A model generated the notes under the pieces. The model ran no database searches. It was not told the DNA's origin and saw only the letters and a program-made list of their open reading frames with translations. Shown piece after piece: positions 55,631 to 64,000 of a DNA stretch of 64,000 bases. The position numbers and the translations under genes are program-made. This DNA comes from Gammaproteobacteria bacterium (GTDB lineage: Bacteria; Pseudomonadota; Gammaproteobacteria; DSM-16500). The stretch spans positions 87,195 through 151,194 of the forward strand of contig BMAG01000053.1 of NCBI GenBank assembly GCA_014132595.1, read 5' to 3'. How positions within the stretch are numbered: the stretch's first letter is position 1; each line of letters opens with the position of its first letter.

Positions 55631-57982
55631 ATGAAAAAAATAGTCTTATTGATGGTTTTGGTATTTAATTTTTTAACAGCGGCATATGCAGTAGAATCTT
55701 TTGTCGTCAGGAAAATTGAAATTAACGGTTTACAACGCATCTCTCCGGCAACGGTTTATAGTTATTTACCTATTCGGCAAGGTCAGGTTTTGAGCCCTGG
55801 CAAAACAGGAGAAGTCATTAAAACTTTATATGATACCGGTTTTTTTGATCATATAACGCTCTCTCGAGCTGGCAATACCTTAGTTATTAATGTTGTTGAA
55901 AGACCCACCATCGGTCTTTTAAAGATTACAGGCAATTCTGTCATTCCAAAAGATAAACTCATTGAAGTCATGAACAGTGTGGATATCGCGGAAGGCAGAG
56001 TTTATAACCCGGAAGTATTAGATAAAATTAAACAAAGTCTTTTAAATCAGTATTATCAATTGGGCCGCTATAATGCACGTGTAGATGTCACCGTCAATCG
56101 CATGGATCGAAATCGTGTCCGTATCACGATTGAGATTTCAGAAGGTCTGGTGGCAAAAATACGAAATATTAATTTTATAGGCAATAAAGCATTTAGCGAC
56201 AGCACATTAATAAAACAATTAACTATAACCACACCCGGTCTTTTTACCTTCTTTACCCAAACAGACCGCTATTCAGAAGAAAAACTGGAGTCCAGTTTAA
56301 CAGGTCTACATAATTTTTATCTGGATCATGGGTATATTAAATTTGCTATCAAATCATCTCAAGTCATGATTTCGCCGGATCGCAAATCCATTCTTTTAAC
56401 CATCGTGGTCGATGAAGGCGTGCCATATACCGTCAAAGGAGTTGCATTAACAGGCAATTTAATTTTACCACGCGAAGAGTTAATGAAATATGTCACTACA
56501 AAACCCGGGGATGTTTTTTCAAGACAAGAATTTGTTGATACTGAAAAAGCGATCACTGATGCACTCGGAAGTAAAGGTTACATCTTTACTGAAGTAACAC
56601 TCCTTCCTAATGTGGATGAGGTTCACAAAGAAGTATTTATTACGTTGGATGTGAAACCCGGTAAACGTACGTATGTGCGTCATATTTATTTCACCGATAA
56701 TAATAAAACGAATGATGGAACATTACGCCGTGAATTAGAACAGATGGAATCATCGGTTGTATCCACTAAATTATTACAGCAATCAAAAATGCGCTTAAGC
56801 AGGCAGGCCTATTTAAAAGATGTCGATATGTCGGTCGTTCCTGTTCCGGGTACAGATGATCAAGTTGATATTAACTATAAAGTCAAAGAAGACAATGCAG
56901 CGCAAGCGAATGTGAGCATTGGTTATTCACGGCTCGATCACATTATTTTAAGTGCGGGATTGACGCAAAAGAATTTCCTGGGTACTGGTAATACGATGGG
57001 CTTGAATTTTTCAAAGAGCCGTTTTGCTTCGTTTTATGGAATTGATTATACCAACCCTTATTACACACAAGATGGTATCAGCCGTTCTTTAGGATTTAAT
57101 ATATCTCAATTTAATCCAAAAAATGCGAACTTGACATCGAGCTATTCTTCCAGCCAATACCAGGCAAGTGATGTTTATGGTATTCCTTTTGGGCAAGAAG
57201 AAGGTGTATTTAATCGTGCGCAAATTGGTTATGGCTATGAAGGCACCTTAATTACTTTGAACCAGCACAATAACACGCCTATTTCAGGGCAGGTAAATGA
57301 CTTTGTCACACGAAATGGCCGTCACTTCCAGCAGCTGGATATTATTGCGGGTGTTTCTCGTGATACTCGTGATAAAGGTATTTTCCCAACGAATGGTATG
57401 CTGCATTCGTTATCAGCCACGATTTATGCACCCATCACGAATGATGCATTAAAATATTATACTGTCGGCTATGACACAAAAATTTATTTACCCCTCAATA
57501 GTAAATTTATTACGCTGACAAAAGGCTCTGTGGGTTTTGGCAGCAGTTTTAATGGCGGTGCAAAAAATTATCCCTTCTTCAAGAACTTTTACTTGGGCGG
57601 TATTGGAACACTTCCAGGTTATGCTGGTAACTCTTTAGGTCCCAAGGATTCAAATGGGGATCCTACGGGCGGTAACTTCTTGTTCAATGCCAGCGTTGGA
57701 CTGATTTTCCCTAATTACATTTCTGACAATTTACGAACAGATCTTTTTGTGGGCGGCGGTAACGTTTACAACACGTTCGATAACCGCACGATGGGTGGTA
57801 CCGCAACCGGTCATATTCGAACTTCTTGTGGTCTTGAAGCGACCTGGTTATCCCCGATGGGCCCCATTGATGTAAGTTTGGCCAAAGCGATTAATCCGAT
57901 TCGAGCAAAACAAGATCAATCGGGTCGATTAAGTGATGATGAGCAGCTTTTTGACTTCTCGCTGGGTGCAAATTTTGGTTAA
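55631..57982 (+). CDS. bamA: Outer membrane protein assembly factor BamA
   Basis: 783 residues. Signal peptide (VLVFNFLTAAYA), five POTRA domains (first FVVRKIEINGLQRISPATVYSYLPIRQG) and a C-terminal 16-strand barrel containing the conserved loop motif FYLGGIGTLPGYAGNSLGPKD-type (V/I)RGF-equivalent segment near residue 655 and a terminal Phe (LGANFG ends in Gly). Core of the BAM complex inserting outer-membrane proteins. Terminal residues are less usual than the Phe end of most barrels. Confidence 0.96.
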   Translation: MKKIVLLMVLVFNFLTAAYAVESFVVRKIEINGLQRISPATVYSYLPIRQGQVLSPGKTGEVIKTLYDTGFFDHITLSRAGNTLVINVVERPTIGLLKITGNSVIPKDKLIEVMNSVDIAEGRVYNPEVLDKIKQSLLNQYYQLGRYNARVDVTVNRMDRNRVRITIEISEGLVAKIRNINFIGNKAFSDSTLIKQLTITTPGLFTFFTQTDRYSEEKLESSLTGLHNFYLDHGYIKFAIKSSQVMISPDRKSILLTIVVDEGVPYTVKGVALTGNLILPREELMKYVTTKPGDVFSRQEFVDTEKAITDALGSKGYIFTEVTLLPNVDEVHKEVFITLDVKPGKRTYVRHIYFTDNNKTNDGTLRRELEQMESSVVSTKLLQQSKMRLSRQAYLKDVDMSVVPVPGTDDQVDINYKVKEDNAAQANVSIGYSRLDHIILSAGLTQKNFLGTGNTMGLNFSKSRFASFYGIDYTNPYYTQDGISRSLGFNISQFNPKNANLTSSYSSSQYQASDVYGIPFGQEEGVFNRAQIGYGYEGTLITLNQHNNTPISGQVNDFVTRNGRHFQQLDIIAGVSRDTRDKGIFPTNGMLHSLSATIYAPITNDALKYYTVGYDTKIYLPLNSKFITLTKGSVGFGSSFNGGAKNYPFFKNFYLGGIGTLPGYAGNSLGPKDSNGDPTGGNFLFNASVGLIFPNYISDNLRTDLFVGGGNVYNTFDNRTMGGTATGHIRTSCGLEATWLSPMGPIDVSLAKAINPIRAKQDQSGRLSDDEQLFDFSLGANFG

Positions 57983-58134
57983 GAATATTTTTAACAAGAA
58001 CTTTTATAGAAATGTGAAGAGACCCTAGAATTTAAGGATAGGCTCTGACATACTATGAGCTTTGCAATTTTAGGTGCAATAAGAAAATCAGGATTTTTGA
58101 GAAGTCAGTTTTATTAATTTTATTGGAGAAGGTT

Positions 58135-58653
58135 ATGAAAAAAGTGTTGGCCATGGTGAGTGCGATATTAGTCGTCGGCGGTACATCTGCGTATGCTGCA
58201 GATACAACAGCTAAGCAACCCAATATTGCTGTTGTTAATGTTCAGCAATTGTTCCAACAATCACCTAAGATTGCTGATCTTAACAAGCAATTACAAAACA
58301 AATTCAAGTCACGTCAAGATAAACTCGTTGCGGCTCAGAAGACATTACAAGATGAGTTAGACAAGTTTAAGAAAGATTCTGCAACAATGGCTGAAAAAGA
58401 TAAGACTGCATTACAAAATAAAATTAGTGATGATCAGGCTGCTTTATCAAAAGATGCTGCTGCATTCCAACAAGACTTGAGCAAAGAACAAAACAAGATT
58501 ATGAAGAATGTATTAGCACAATTGAATGACATCATTTCTTCAATCGCGAAAAAATCCGGTTATGTGATGGTATTAGATTCACAAGCTGTTATTTTTGCTG
58601 CTGAAGGTGCTGATATTACTAAACAAGTTTCCAAAGACTTTGATAGTAAGTAA
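58135..58653 (+). CDS. skp: Periplasmic chaperone Skp/OmpH
   Basis: 172 residues from ATG 58135 with GGAGAAGG just upstream (an in-frame TTG at 58123 is rejected). Signal peptide MKKVLAMVSAILVVGGTSAYA. Mature part starts NIAVVNVQQLFQQSPKIADL, then a long Lys/Gln/Asp-rich coiled coil and a C-terminal strand region (GYVMVLDSQAVIFAAEGADIT). Holds unfolded outer-membrane proteins for BamA. Confidence 0.94.
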   Translation: MKKVLAMVSAILVVGGTSAYAADTTAKQPNIAVVNVQQLFQQSPKIADLNKQLQNKFKSRQDKLVAAQKTLQDELDKFKKDSATMAEKDKTALQNKISDDQAALSKDAAAFQQDLSKEQNKIMKNVLAQLNDIISSIAKKSGYVMVLDSQAVIFAAEGADITKQVSKDFDSK

Positions 58654-58712
58654 TTCAGATAGCCGCTTGTTTTTCGTCTCGGTAACACAAGCGCGCAGTT
58701 AAAACATTAAAG

Positions 58713-58743
58713 AAGCCCTTTTCATTAAATTGATAAAGGGCTT
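58713..58743 (+). terminator. Hairpin terminator after skp
   Basis: AAGCCCTTT / AAAGGGCTT 9-bp stem with a 13-base loop, then TATTTGTTT. Probably limits read-through from bamA-skp into lpxD. Confidence 0.7.
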
Positions 58744-58781
58744 TATTTGTTTAAGCCTGGTGAACTATAAGATGGTTTTGC

Positions 58782-59843
58782 ATGAAAAAGTCTAAGGGTA
58801 AATTACAATATTCGTTGGCTGAACTGACAAAGGGTTTAGATGTCGTAATTCAAGGTGATCCCGAGTGTTTGATTGATGGTGTTTGTACTATTCAACAATC
58901 TCAAATCGGACGTATCACATTTTTAAATAATCCGTTATATAAAAAATATTTACCGGAAACCTCGGCCTCTGCGGTGATTTTGTTAGCAGATGACGCATCA
59001 GAATGTCCTGTTAATGCATTGGTTAGCAGAGATCCTTATTTTACTTATGCGCAAATTGCAGCTTTTTTTGATGATCGTCCAACACCCAAGAAAGGAATCC
59101 ATACAAGTGCGGTGATAGGCGAGCATTGTGAAATAGATAAAACGGCTTCGATTGGGGCAAATTGTGTGATTGGTGATCATGTAAAACTCGCAGCGGGTGT
59201 TGTTATTGATGCCGGCTGTGTGATTGGTGATTTTTCGACGATCGGTGAAGATTCCTATTTGCATGCCAATGTGACGTTATATCATAAGATCCAAATCGGT
59301 AAACGAGTCTTAATTGCAAGCGGTACTGTGATTGGCGGCGATGGTTTTGGGATTGCAAAACATAAAGGGGTATGGCACAAGGTCCCGCAGATTGGAAGTG
59401 TTGTCATTGAGGATGATGTTGAAATAGGCGCCAATTGTACGATAGATCGCGGGGCGATTGAGGATACCGTCATCGAGAAAGGTGTTAAGCTCGATAATCT
59501 GATTCAAATTGGCCATAACGTGAGAATTGGTGAGTATTCTGCGTTAGCGGGCTGTGTGGGTGTTTCTGGCAGCACAGTGATTGGTAAAAACTGCTTAATT
59601 GGCGGTGGAACGGGATTTGCAGGTCATCTGACAATCGCAGATAATGTGGCTGTCACGGGAATGACAGCGGTCACAAAATCCATCCGTATGCCTGGTATTT
59701 ATTCTTCAGGTGTCGGTGGTTTATTGACTAATTTGGAATGGCGTAAAAATAGTGCTCGATTGCACCGTTTAGATCATTTAGCAGAGCGAGTAAAAACTTT
59801 AGAAGCTGCATTAGCAGAATTAACAGAGAGAAAAAAAGTATGA
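58782..59843 (+). CDS. lpxD: UDP-3-O-acylglucosamine N-acyltransferase
   Basis: 353 residues. Third step of lipid A synthesis. Uridine-binding N-terminal domain, then left-handed beta-helix hexapeptide repeats ([25 protein letters not shown]..), with catalytic His in [17 protein letters not shown], and a C-terminal helix. Overlaps fabZ by 4 bases. Confidence 0.97.
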   Translation: MKKSKGKLQYSLAELTKGLDVVIQGDPECLIDGVCTIQQSQIGRITFLNNPLYKKYLPETSASAVILLADDASECPVNALVSRDPYFTYAQIAAFFDDRPTPKKGIHTSAVIGEHCEIDKTASIGANCVIGDHVKLAAGVVIDAGCVIGDFSTIGEDSYLHANVTLYHKIQIGKRVLIASGTVIGGDGFGIAKHKGVWHKVPQIGSVVIEDDVEIGANCTIDRGAIEDTVIEKGVKLDNLIQIGHNVRIGEYSALAGCVGVSGSTVIGKNCLIGGGTGFAGHLTIADNVAVTGMTAVTKSIRMPGIYSSGVGGLLTNLEWRKNSARLHRLDHLAERVKTLEAALAELTERKKV

Positions 59844-60283
59844 AATGTATAATGGATATCCATGAAGTCATGAAATATCTTCCTCATCGTCATCCGTTCC
59901 TTTTAGTGGATCGTGTGATTGAGATGAAAGAAGGTGAATCAATTGTGGCGTTAAAAAATGTGACAATTAACGAACCGTTTTTTAATGGTCATTTTCCAAA
60001 TCGTCCTGTGATGCCAGGTGTCTTGATACTTGAAGCGTTAGCACAAGCGGCCGGCATTTTAGCTTATAAATCGACGAATACTTTTCCAAGTGAAGGTGTT
60101 TTATATTATTTTGCAGGTATTGATAATGCTCGTTTTCGCAGAGTCGTTGAACCCGGTGATCAGTTGCGTTTAGAAGTGAAATTACTGCGTGCTAAACGCG
60201 AAATCTGGAAACTGGAAGGTTCGGCTTATGTGGATGGTGAGTTAGTGTGTGCTGCTGAATTCTTAAGTGCGCGAAGAGGATAA
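59840..60283 (+). CDS. fabZ: 3-hydroxyacyl-ACP dehydratase FabZ
   Basis: 147 residues. Catalytic His in [13 protein letters not shown] and Glu in [26 protein letters not shown] motif. Fatty-acid elongation, competing with LpxA for 3-hydroxyacyl-ACP. Start taken at the ATG overlapping the lpxD stop (GAGAG upstream); an ATG four codons later is possible. Confidence 0.97.
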   Translation: MKCIMDIHEVMKYLPHRHPFLLVDRVIEMKEGESIVALKNVTINEPFFNGHFPNRPVMPGVLILEALAQAAGILAYKSTNTFPSEGVLYYFAGIDNARFRRVVEPGDQLRLEVKLLRAKREIWKLEGSAYVDGELVCAAEFLSARRG

Positions 60284-60287
60284 TACT

Positions 60288-61055
60288 GTGATTCATCCGA
60301 CTGCAATAATTGATCCAACGGCTGTTCTTGCACCTGATGTACAGGTAGGTGCTTATTCTATTATTGGCCCGGAAGTGGAGATTGGTGAGGGGACCTGGAT
60401 TGGTCCGCATGTCGTCATTCAAGGCTATACCAAAATAGGTAGAGACAATAAAATTTATCAATTTTCCTCGCTTGGTGAAGTCACACAAGATAAAAAATAT
60501 AAAGGCGAAAGAACTTTCTTAATTATCGGTGATCGTAATGTCATTCGGGAGTCTTGCACTTTTAATCGCGGGACTGCGCAGGATGGTGAAACACGTGTGG
60601 GAAGTGATAATTTATTTATGGCCTATGTGCATATTGCACATGATTGTATTGTGGGGAATCATACCATTTTTGCGAATAATGCGTCATTAGCAGGACATGT
60701 GCATGTTGACGATTATGTTATTTTGAGCGGGTTTGCGGGAGTGTTTCAGGGATGTCGAGTCGGGGCGCATAGCTTTGCTTCGATGGGATCGATGATTGAT
60801 AAAGATATTCTGCCGTTTGTGAAAGTGTCTGGGTATTATGCGAAGCCGTTTGGGTTGAATACGGTTGGGATGAAACGGCGCGGATTTTCGGATGATACGA
60901 TGTTGTGGTTGCGACGGGCTTATAAGGTGATTTACCGGAAGGGGTATACGGTGAAGGAAGCGTTGGAGCAATTGCAGATTATGGTTTCGGAGTGTGGGGA
61001 GATTCAGTGTTTTATTGATTTTCTTAGGGAGTCGGAAAGGGGGATTGTTAGGTAG
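60288..61055 (+). CDS. lpxA: UDP-N-acetylglucosamine acyltransferase
   Basis: 255 residues from a GTG at 60288, with AGAGGA 7 bp upstream; the GTG at 60267 inside fabZ would add seven residues unlike the family. Hexapeptide beta-helix (VIHPTAIIDPTAVLAPDVQVGAYSIIG), catalytic His in MAYVHIAHDCIVGNHTIFAN, then the C-terminal helical part (NTVGMKRRGFSDDT). First step of lipid A synthesis. GC content at third positions rises near its end. Confidence 0.96.
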   Translation: MIHPTAIIDPTAVLAPDVQVGAYSIIGPEVEIGEGTWIGPHVVIQGYTKIGRDNKIYQFSSLGEVTQDKKYKGERTFLIIGDRNVIRESCTFNRGTAQDGETRVGSDNLFMAYVHIAHDCIVGNHTIFANNASLAGHVHVDDYVILSGFAGVFQGCRVGAHSFASMGSMIDKDILPFVKVSGYYAKPFGLNTVGMKRRGFSDDTMLWLRRAYKVIYRKGYTVKEALEQLQIMVSECGEIQCFIDFLRESERGIVR

Positions 61056-61291
61056 GGATTGTTTATCAGAGACTGCGATGGAGTTAAGGAGGCGGAAGGA
61101 GGTTGCTCGGCTTGCTCCAAACACAACTTCCTTGTTGTTAGGCTGCGATCCATGGCAGCCAGTCGCTAGCCGAGACATCTCCCCGTCTTATCCATTGCAT
61201 CGCTCACACTCCCGTTGGGAGAGGGAGTGGGTATATTAAGCTGAGGCGTTGTTAAGTCACTGCTCGGGTTTCGTGGTAATCAGGTTTTTCA
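61056..61291. other. Intergenic segment between lpxA and the repeat before lpxB
   Basis: About 235 bases with no gene. Contains GGCTGCGATCCATGGCAGCC, a short inverted repeat, plus CTCCCGTTGGGAGAGGGAG, a small hairpin unlike the main repeat family. Nothing else is recognisable. Together with the next repeat it puts about 360 bases between lpxA and lpxB, which normally overlap or abut. Confidence 0.5.
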
Positions 61292-61414
61292 GTTTCTGCT
61301 TAGAAATTCCCCTCTCCCGCCCATAGGCGGTGATTTAAAAATTATTTTAGAGTGCGGGAGATGTTCCTGTGTCATTTCGTGGGCGGGAGAGGGGAATTTC
61401 TAAGCAGAGGAAAC
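61292..61414. repeat. CCCCTCTCCCGCCC-type repeat, short form with extra arm (copy 8 of 8), abutting lpxB
   Basis: GTTTCTGCTTAGAAATTCCCC on the left and GGGGAATTTCTAAGCAGAGGAAAC on the right pair almost fully. The element also contains an inner GTGCGGGAGA fragment. Its right end (AGAGGA, 61405-61410) is placed exactly as the lpxB ribosome-binding site. Confidence 0.88.
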
Positions 61415-61417
61415 AAA

Positions 61418-62578
61418 ATGAATATTGGTATCGTTGCAGGTGAGGCATCGGGGGATTTGTTGGGTGGGGGGTTGCTTTTGGAATTACAAAGGCAATATCC
61501 GCATTTGACGGCATCTGGTGTGGGCGGGTCTGCGATGTTGGATACAGGGTTTTCGAGTTTGTATGATATGGAGCGGTTGGCGGTGATGGGGTTGGTTGAG
61601 CCATTGCGTCGATTGCCGGAACTTTTTAAGATTCGTCAGGCGTTGTTTCGATATTTTACGCTGCATCGTCCGGATGTGTTTGTTGGGATTGATTCTCCGG
61701 ATTTTAATTTGGGACTTGAATTAAAGTTGCGTCGGGCGGGTGTGCCGGTCGTGCATTATGTAAGTCCTTCTGTTTGGGCGTGGCGTAAGAAGCGTATTCA
61801 TAAAATTGCGAAAGCAGTCGATTTAGTTTTAACATTATTTCCTTTTGAAGCTGATTTTTATCGTGAACATAATGTGCCGGTGCAATTTGTAGGGCATCCA
61901 TTAGCGGATTTGATTCCATTAAAACCCAATACACTCGATGCGCGTCGTGCGCTAAAACTGGATGCGAATACAACTTATATTGCGTTATTACCCGGTAGCC
62001 GTCGTAATGAGATAAAATACTTGGCAGAATTATTTATCGATACCGCTGAAAAAATTTCCCTGATTAGACCTGAATTAAAATTTATAACTTCTGCCGTTAA
62101 TGCCGAGCGTGATCAGGAGGTGCGAGCGCTCTGTAGAAAATTAGCGCCGCAATTACCGATTGAATTTTTCATTGGGAAATCGCATGAGGTCATGGCCGCA
62201 GCCGATGTTGTGTTAGTGACATCAGGCACAGCTACTTTGGAAACGATGTTATTTAAAAAGCCGATGGTGATTGCATACCGTATGGCGGAAATGACTTATC
62301 AAATTGCGCGGCACTTGGTAAAACTGCCCTATATTGGATTACCCAATTTATTAGCAAAACAATTATTAGTCCCGGAATTCATTCAAAAAGAAGCGCATCC
62401 TGAACAATTGGGTTCTGCTTTACTTGATTTTATTGATCATCCGAAAAAAGTAGTCGTGCTTGAAAAGAAATTCCTGGAAATTCATCAAACACTGCGCTGC
62501 AATGCAAACGAACAAGCGGCTAAAGCTATACAGACGCTGTTTCAATCTCATCGTCAACAGTCGCAAATACCTTCGTGA
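61418..62578 (+). CDS. lpxB: Lipid-A-disaccharide synthase
   Basis: 386 residues from ATG 61418 (MNIGIVAGEASGD, the family start); an in-frame ATG at 61352 lies in the repeat and is rejected. Glycosyltransferase family 19: GEASGDLLGGGLL, GIDSPDFNLGLE, YVSPSVWAWRKKR, LLPGSRRNEI and VTSGTATLE. Joins lipid X to UDP-diacylglucosamine. Its last 53 bases overlap the convergent putP gene. Confidence 0.97.
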   Translation: MNIGIVAGEASGDLLGGGLLLELQRQYPHLTASGVGGSAMLDTGFSSLYDMERLAVMGLVEPLRRLPELFKIRQALFRYFTLHRPDVFVGIDSPDFNLGLELKLRRAGVPVVHYVSPSVWAWRKKRIHKIAKAVDLVLTLFPFEADFYREHNVPVQFVGHPLADLIPLKPNTLDARRALKLDANTTYIALLPGSRRNEIKYLAELFIDTAEKISLIRPELKFITSAVNAERDQEVRALCRKLAPQLPIEFFIGKSHEVMAAADVVLVTSGTATLETMLFKKPMVIAYRMAEMTYQIARHLVKLPYIGLPNLLAKQLLVPEFIQKEAHPEQLGSALLDFIDHPKKVVVLEKKFLEIHQTLRCNANEQAAKAIQTLFQSHRQQSQIPS

Positions 62579-64000
62579 TAGAAAGAGCAGGCATTTGATT
62601 GAGTTTGCTCACAATAATAATGGCTGAAAATGCGGCTATAAATCCTGGTAGGATTTCATAAACTTGAAACCATCCGAAATGTTTCCAGATTAATACTGTG
62701 AGTGTGCCTGTGATAATGCCGGCTAATGCACCATTGCGTGTCATGCGAGGCCAAATTAAACATAAAAGCACAACTGGACCGAAGGCTGCGCCAAAGCCTG
62801 CCCATGCGTAACTTACCATTTTCAAGACTTGGTTCTCGGGGTTTGATGCAATGAATATTGCAACCAATGAAACTAACAAGACAGCGAGCCTGCCGCACCA
62901 GACTAATTCTTTTTGCGAAGCGTTTTTGCGAAGAAAAGCTTTGTAAAGATCTTCAGTGAGAGCGCTTGAGCAAACTAATAATTGGCAGGAGAGTGCGCTC
63001 ATGATCACTGCGAGAACGGCAGCCAGAAAAAACCCGGTGATCCATGGGTTAAATAATTGTTTCACCACTTCAATGAAAACACTTTCAGGGTGTGCATTCA
63101 CAAGCGCGGCATGTTCAGTATGTAAGGCAAAATAAGCAGATCCGAGAAAGCCTACCGCTACAGCACCGCCTAAGCACAATATCATCCATGTCATGCCGAT
63201 CCGTCGTGCCTGGGGAATGGCTTTGACGGATTTGGCCGCCATGAAACGCACGAGGATATGGGGTTGGCCAAAATAACCAAGTCCCCATGCGAGTAATGAA
63301 ATAACTCCGATCACATTTAAATGATTAAAGAAACTGATATTGTCGGGATGAATCAGTTGAATGGCTTGTATGCTTGATGTAATGCCGCCATTCGCATGAA
63401 TAATAGCAAGTGGTGTTGCAATTAATGCGGTAATAATTAAGGACGCTTGTATTGTGTCTATCCAGCTAATTGCTAAAAAGCCACCAATAAATACATAGAA
63501 AATAGTAATGAGTGCGCCGATCCATAAGGCTGTTGTATAAGTTAAACCAAACATGCTTTCAAATAAGCGCGCGCCTGCAACAATTCCCGAAGAACAGTAC
63601 AACGTGAAAAAAATTAAAATGGAAAGTGTTGCGACGATACGTAAAAGATGACTACGGTCTTCGAAACGGTTTGAAAGAAAATCAGGGAGTGTTAAAGCGT
63701 TGCCGCTTTTTTCGGTATATAACCGTAACCGAGCTGCTACAAAGTGCCAGTTTAACCAAGCGCCAATAATTAAACCGATAGCAATCCAGATCCCGGAGAT
63801 ACCGGTTAAAAAGACCAGTCCCGGTAGGCCCATGAGCAGCCATCCACTCATGTCGGAGGCGCCGGCAGAAAGAGCCGTGACAAAACTATTTAAACTTCTG
63901 CCACCCAAAATATAATCAGACAGGCTGTTTGTTGCTTTAAACCCCCCCCAACTAATGATCAAAATTGCCAAAATATAGATGCCAAAAGTTGTTATCGTTG
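62526..64000 (-). CDS. putP: Sodium/proline symporter, 5' end beyond the window
   Basis: Sodium:solute symporter family; 481 residues visible from a TTG that is not a real start, because the frame stays open to the window edge. Family motifs: SDYILGGRSLNSFVTALSAGASDMSGWLLMGLPG (helix 2, Na+ and proline sites), YVFIGGFLAISWIDTIQA and helices to about 450. Proline uptake is the likely role. A run of eight G (63942-63949 on the plus strand as C) lies near the N-terminus. Confidence 0.92.
   Translation of the reverse strand, partial: TITTFGIYILAILIISWGGFKATNSLSDYILGGRSLNSFVTALSAGASDMSGWLLMGLPGLVFLTGISGIWIAIGLIIGAWLNWHFVAARLRLYTEKSGNALTLPDFLSNRFEDRSHLLRIVATLSILIFFTLYCSSGIVAGARLFESMFGLTYTTALWIGALITIFYVFIGGFLAISWIDTIQASLIITALIATPLAIIHANGGITSSIQAIQLIHPDNISFFNHLNVIGVISLLAWGLGYFGQPHILVRFMAAKSVKAIPQARRIGMTWMILCLGGAVAVGFLGSAYFALHTEHAALVNAHPESVFIEVVKQLFNPWITGFFLAAVLAVIMSALSCQLLVCSSALTEDLYKAFLRKNASQKELVWCGRLAVLLVSLVAIFIASNPENQVLKMVSYAWAGFGAAFGPVVLLCLIWPRMTRNGALAGIITGTLTVLIWKHFGWFQVYEILPGFIAAFSAIIIVSKLNQMPALSITKVFATVDDEIETASV

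Noticed and set aside
61352..61417. 22-codon N-terminal extension of lpxB
   Set aside because: It is repeat-derived; the family start MNIGIVAGEASGD has a good RBS.

Overview
The window looks like chromosomal DNA of a gammaproteobacterium of the Legionellales type (Coxiella/Legionella relatives). The evidence is AT-rich codon use, standard gammaproteobacterial housekeeping synteny, no dxr or rseP in the uppS-cdsA-bamA block, and interspersed large proteins of the kind Dot/Icm-bearing intracellular bacteria secrete (ankyrin repeats, coiled coils, a CX5R phosphatase-like motif, a possible U-box). The placement is inference: no 16S gene and no dot/icm gene lies in the window.

Layout. 1-3500: end of lpdA, rimI, prfC and a CHMI-family gene. 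3519-5850: a hairpin repeat and an ankyrin-repeat gene with a PmrA-type box. 5971-8577: prfB (with its programmed +1 frameshift) and lysS. 8601-15410: the most unusual block, an acyl-CoA-dehydrogenase-like gene followed by a compact RiPP operon. It has a 50-residue Cys/Ser-rich precursor missed by simple ORF length cut-offs, a SagB-type dehydrogenase, an E1-like leader-binding protein, a YcaO cyclodehydratase ending in PHPYP, two CPBP membrane proteases and a translationally coupled FimT/GspH pseudopilin. 15484-18508: alpha/beta hydrolase, PilE-like pilin, WrbA and an SDR. 18691-21883: a 971-aa protein with a CX5R motif and a small charged partner. 22152-29493: fmdB, a DUF502 gene, aspS, yebC, a frameshifted XRE gene, a U-box-like protein and ruvCAB. 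29733-39176: a coiled-coil membrane protein, then tolQRA, a GGDEF-EAL gene, tolB-pal-cpoB and queE. 39293-45726: tRNA-Lys, clpB, a universal stress protein, cbpA-cbpM, an entericidin-like lipoprotein and a thaumatin-like secreted protein. 46224-50187: two orphan genes, an MFS transporter and sodB. 50590-62578: rpsB-tsf-pyrH-frr-uppS-cdsA-bamA-skp-lpxD-fabZ-lpxA-lpxB. The window ends inside putP.

Two intergenic repeat families are scattered through the window. One is a 90-250 bp palindromic element built on CCCCTCTCCCGCCC (8 copies). The other is a hairpin built on GTCATTGCGAGCGAAGCGAA with stacked symmetric side units (2 copies).

The best candidate for an undescribed system is the 9803-14898 (or 15410) operon. 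It is predicted to make a linear azol(in)e-containing, streptolysin-S-like peptide. The predicted core is GCSLGCCCSSCGTVSQ, the two membrane proteases may handle leader removal and/or immunity, and no ABC exporter is present.
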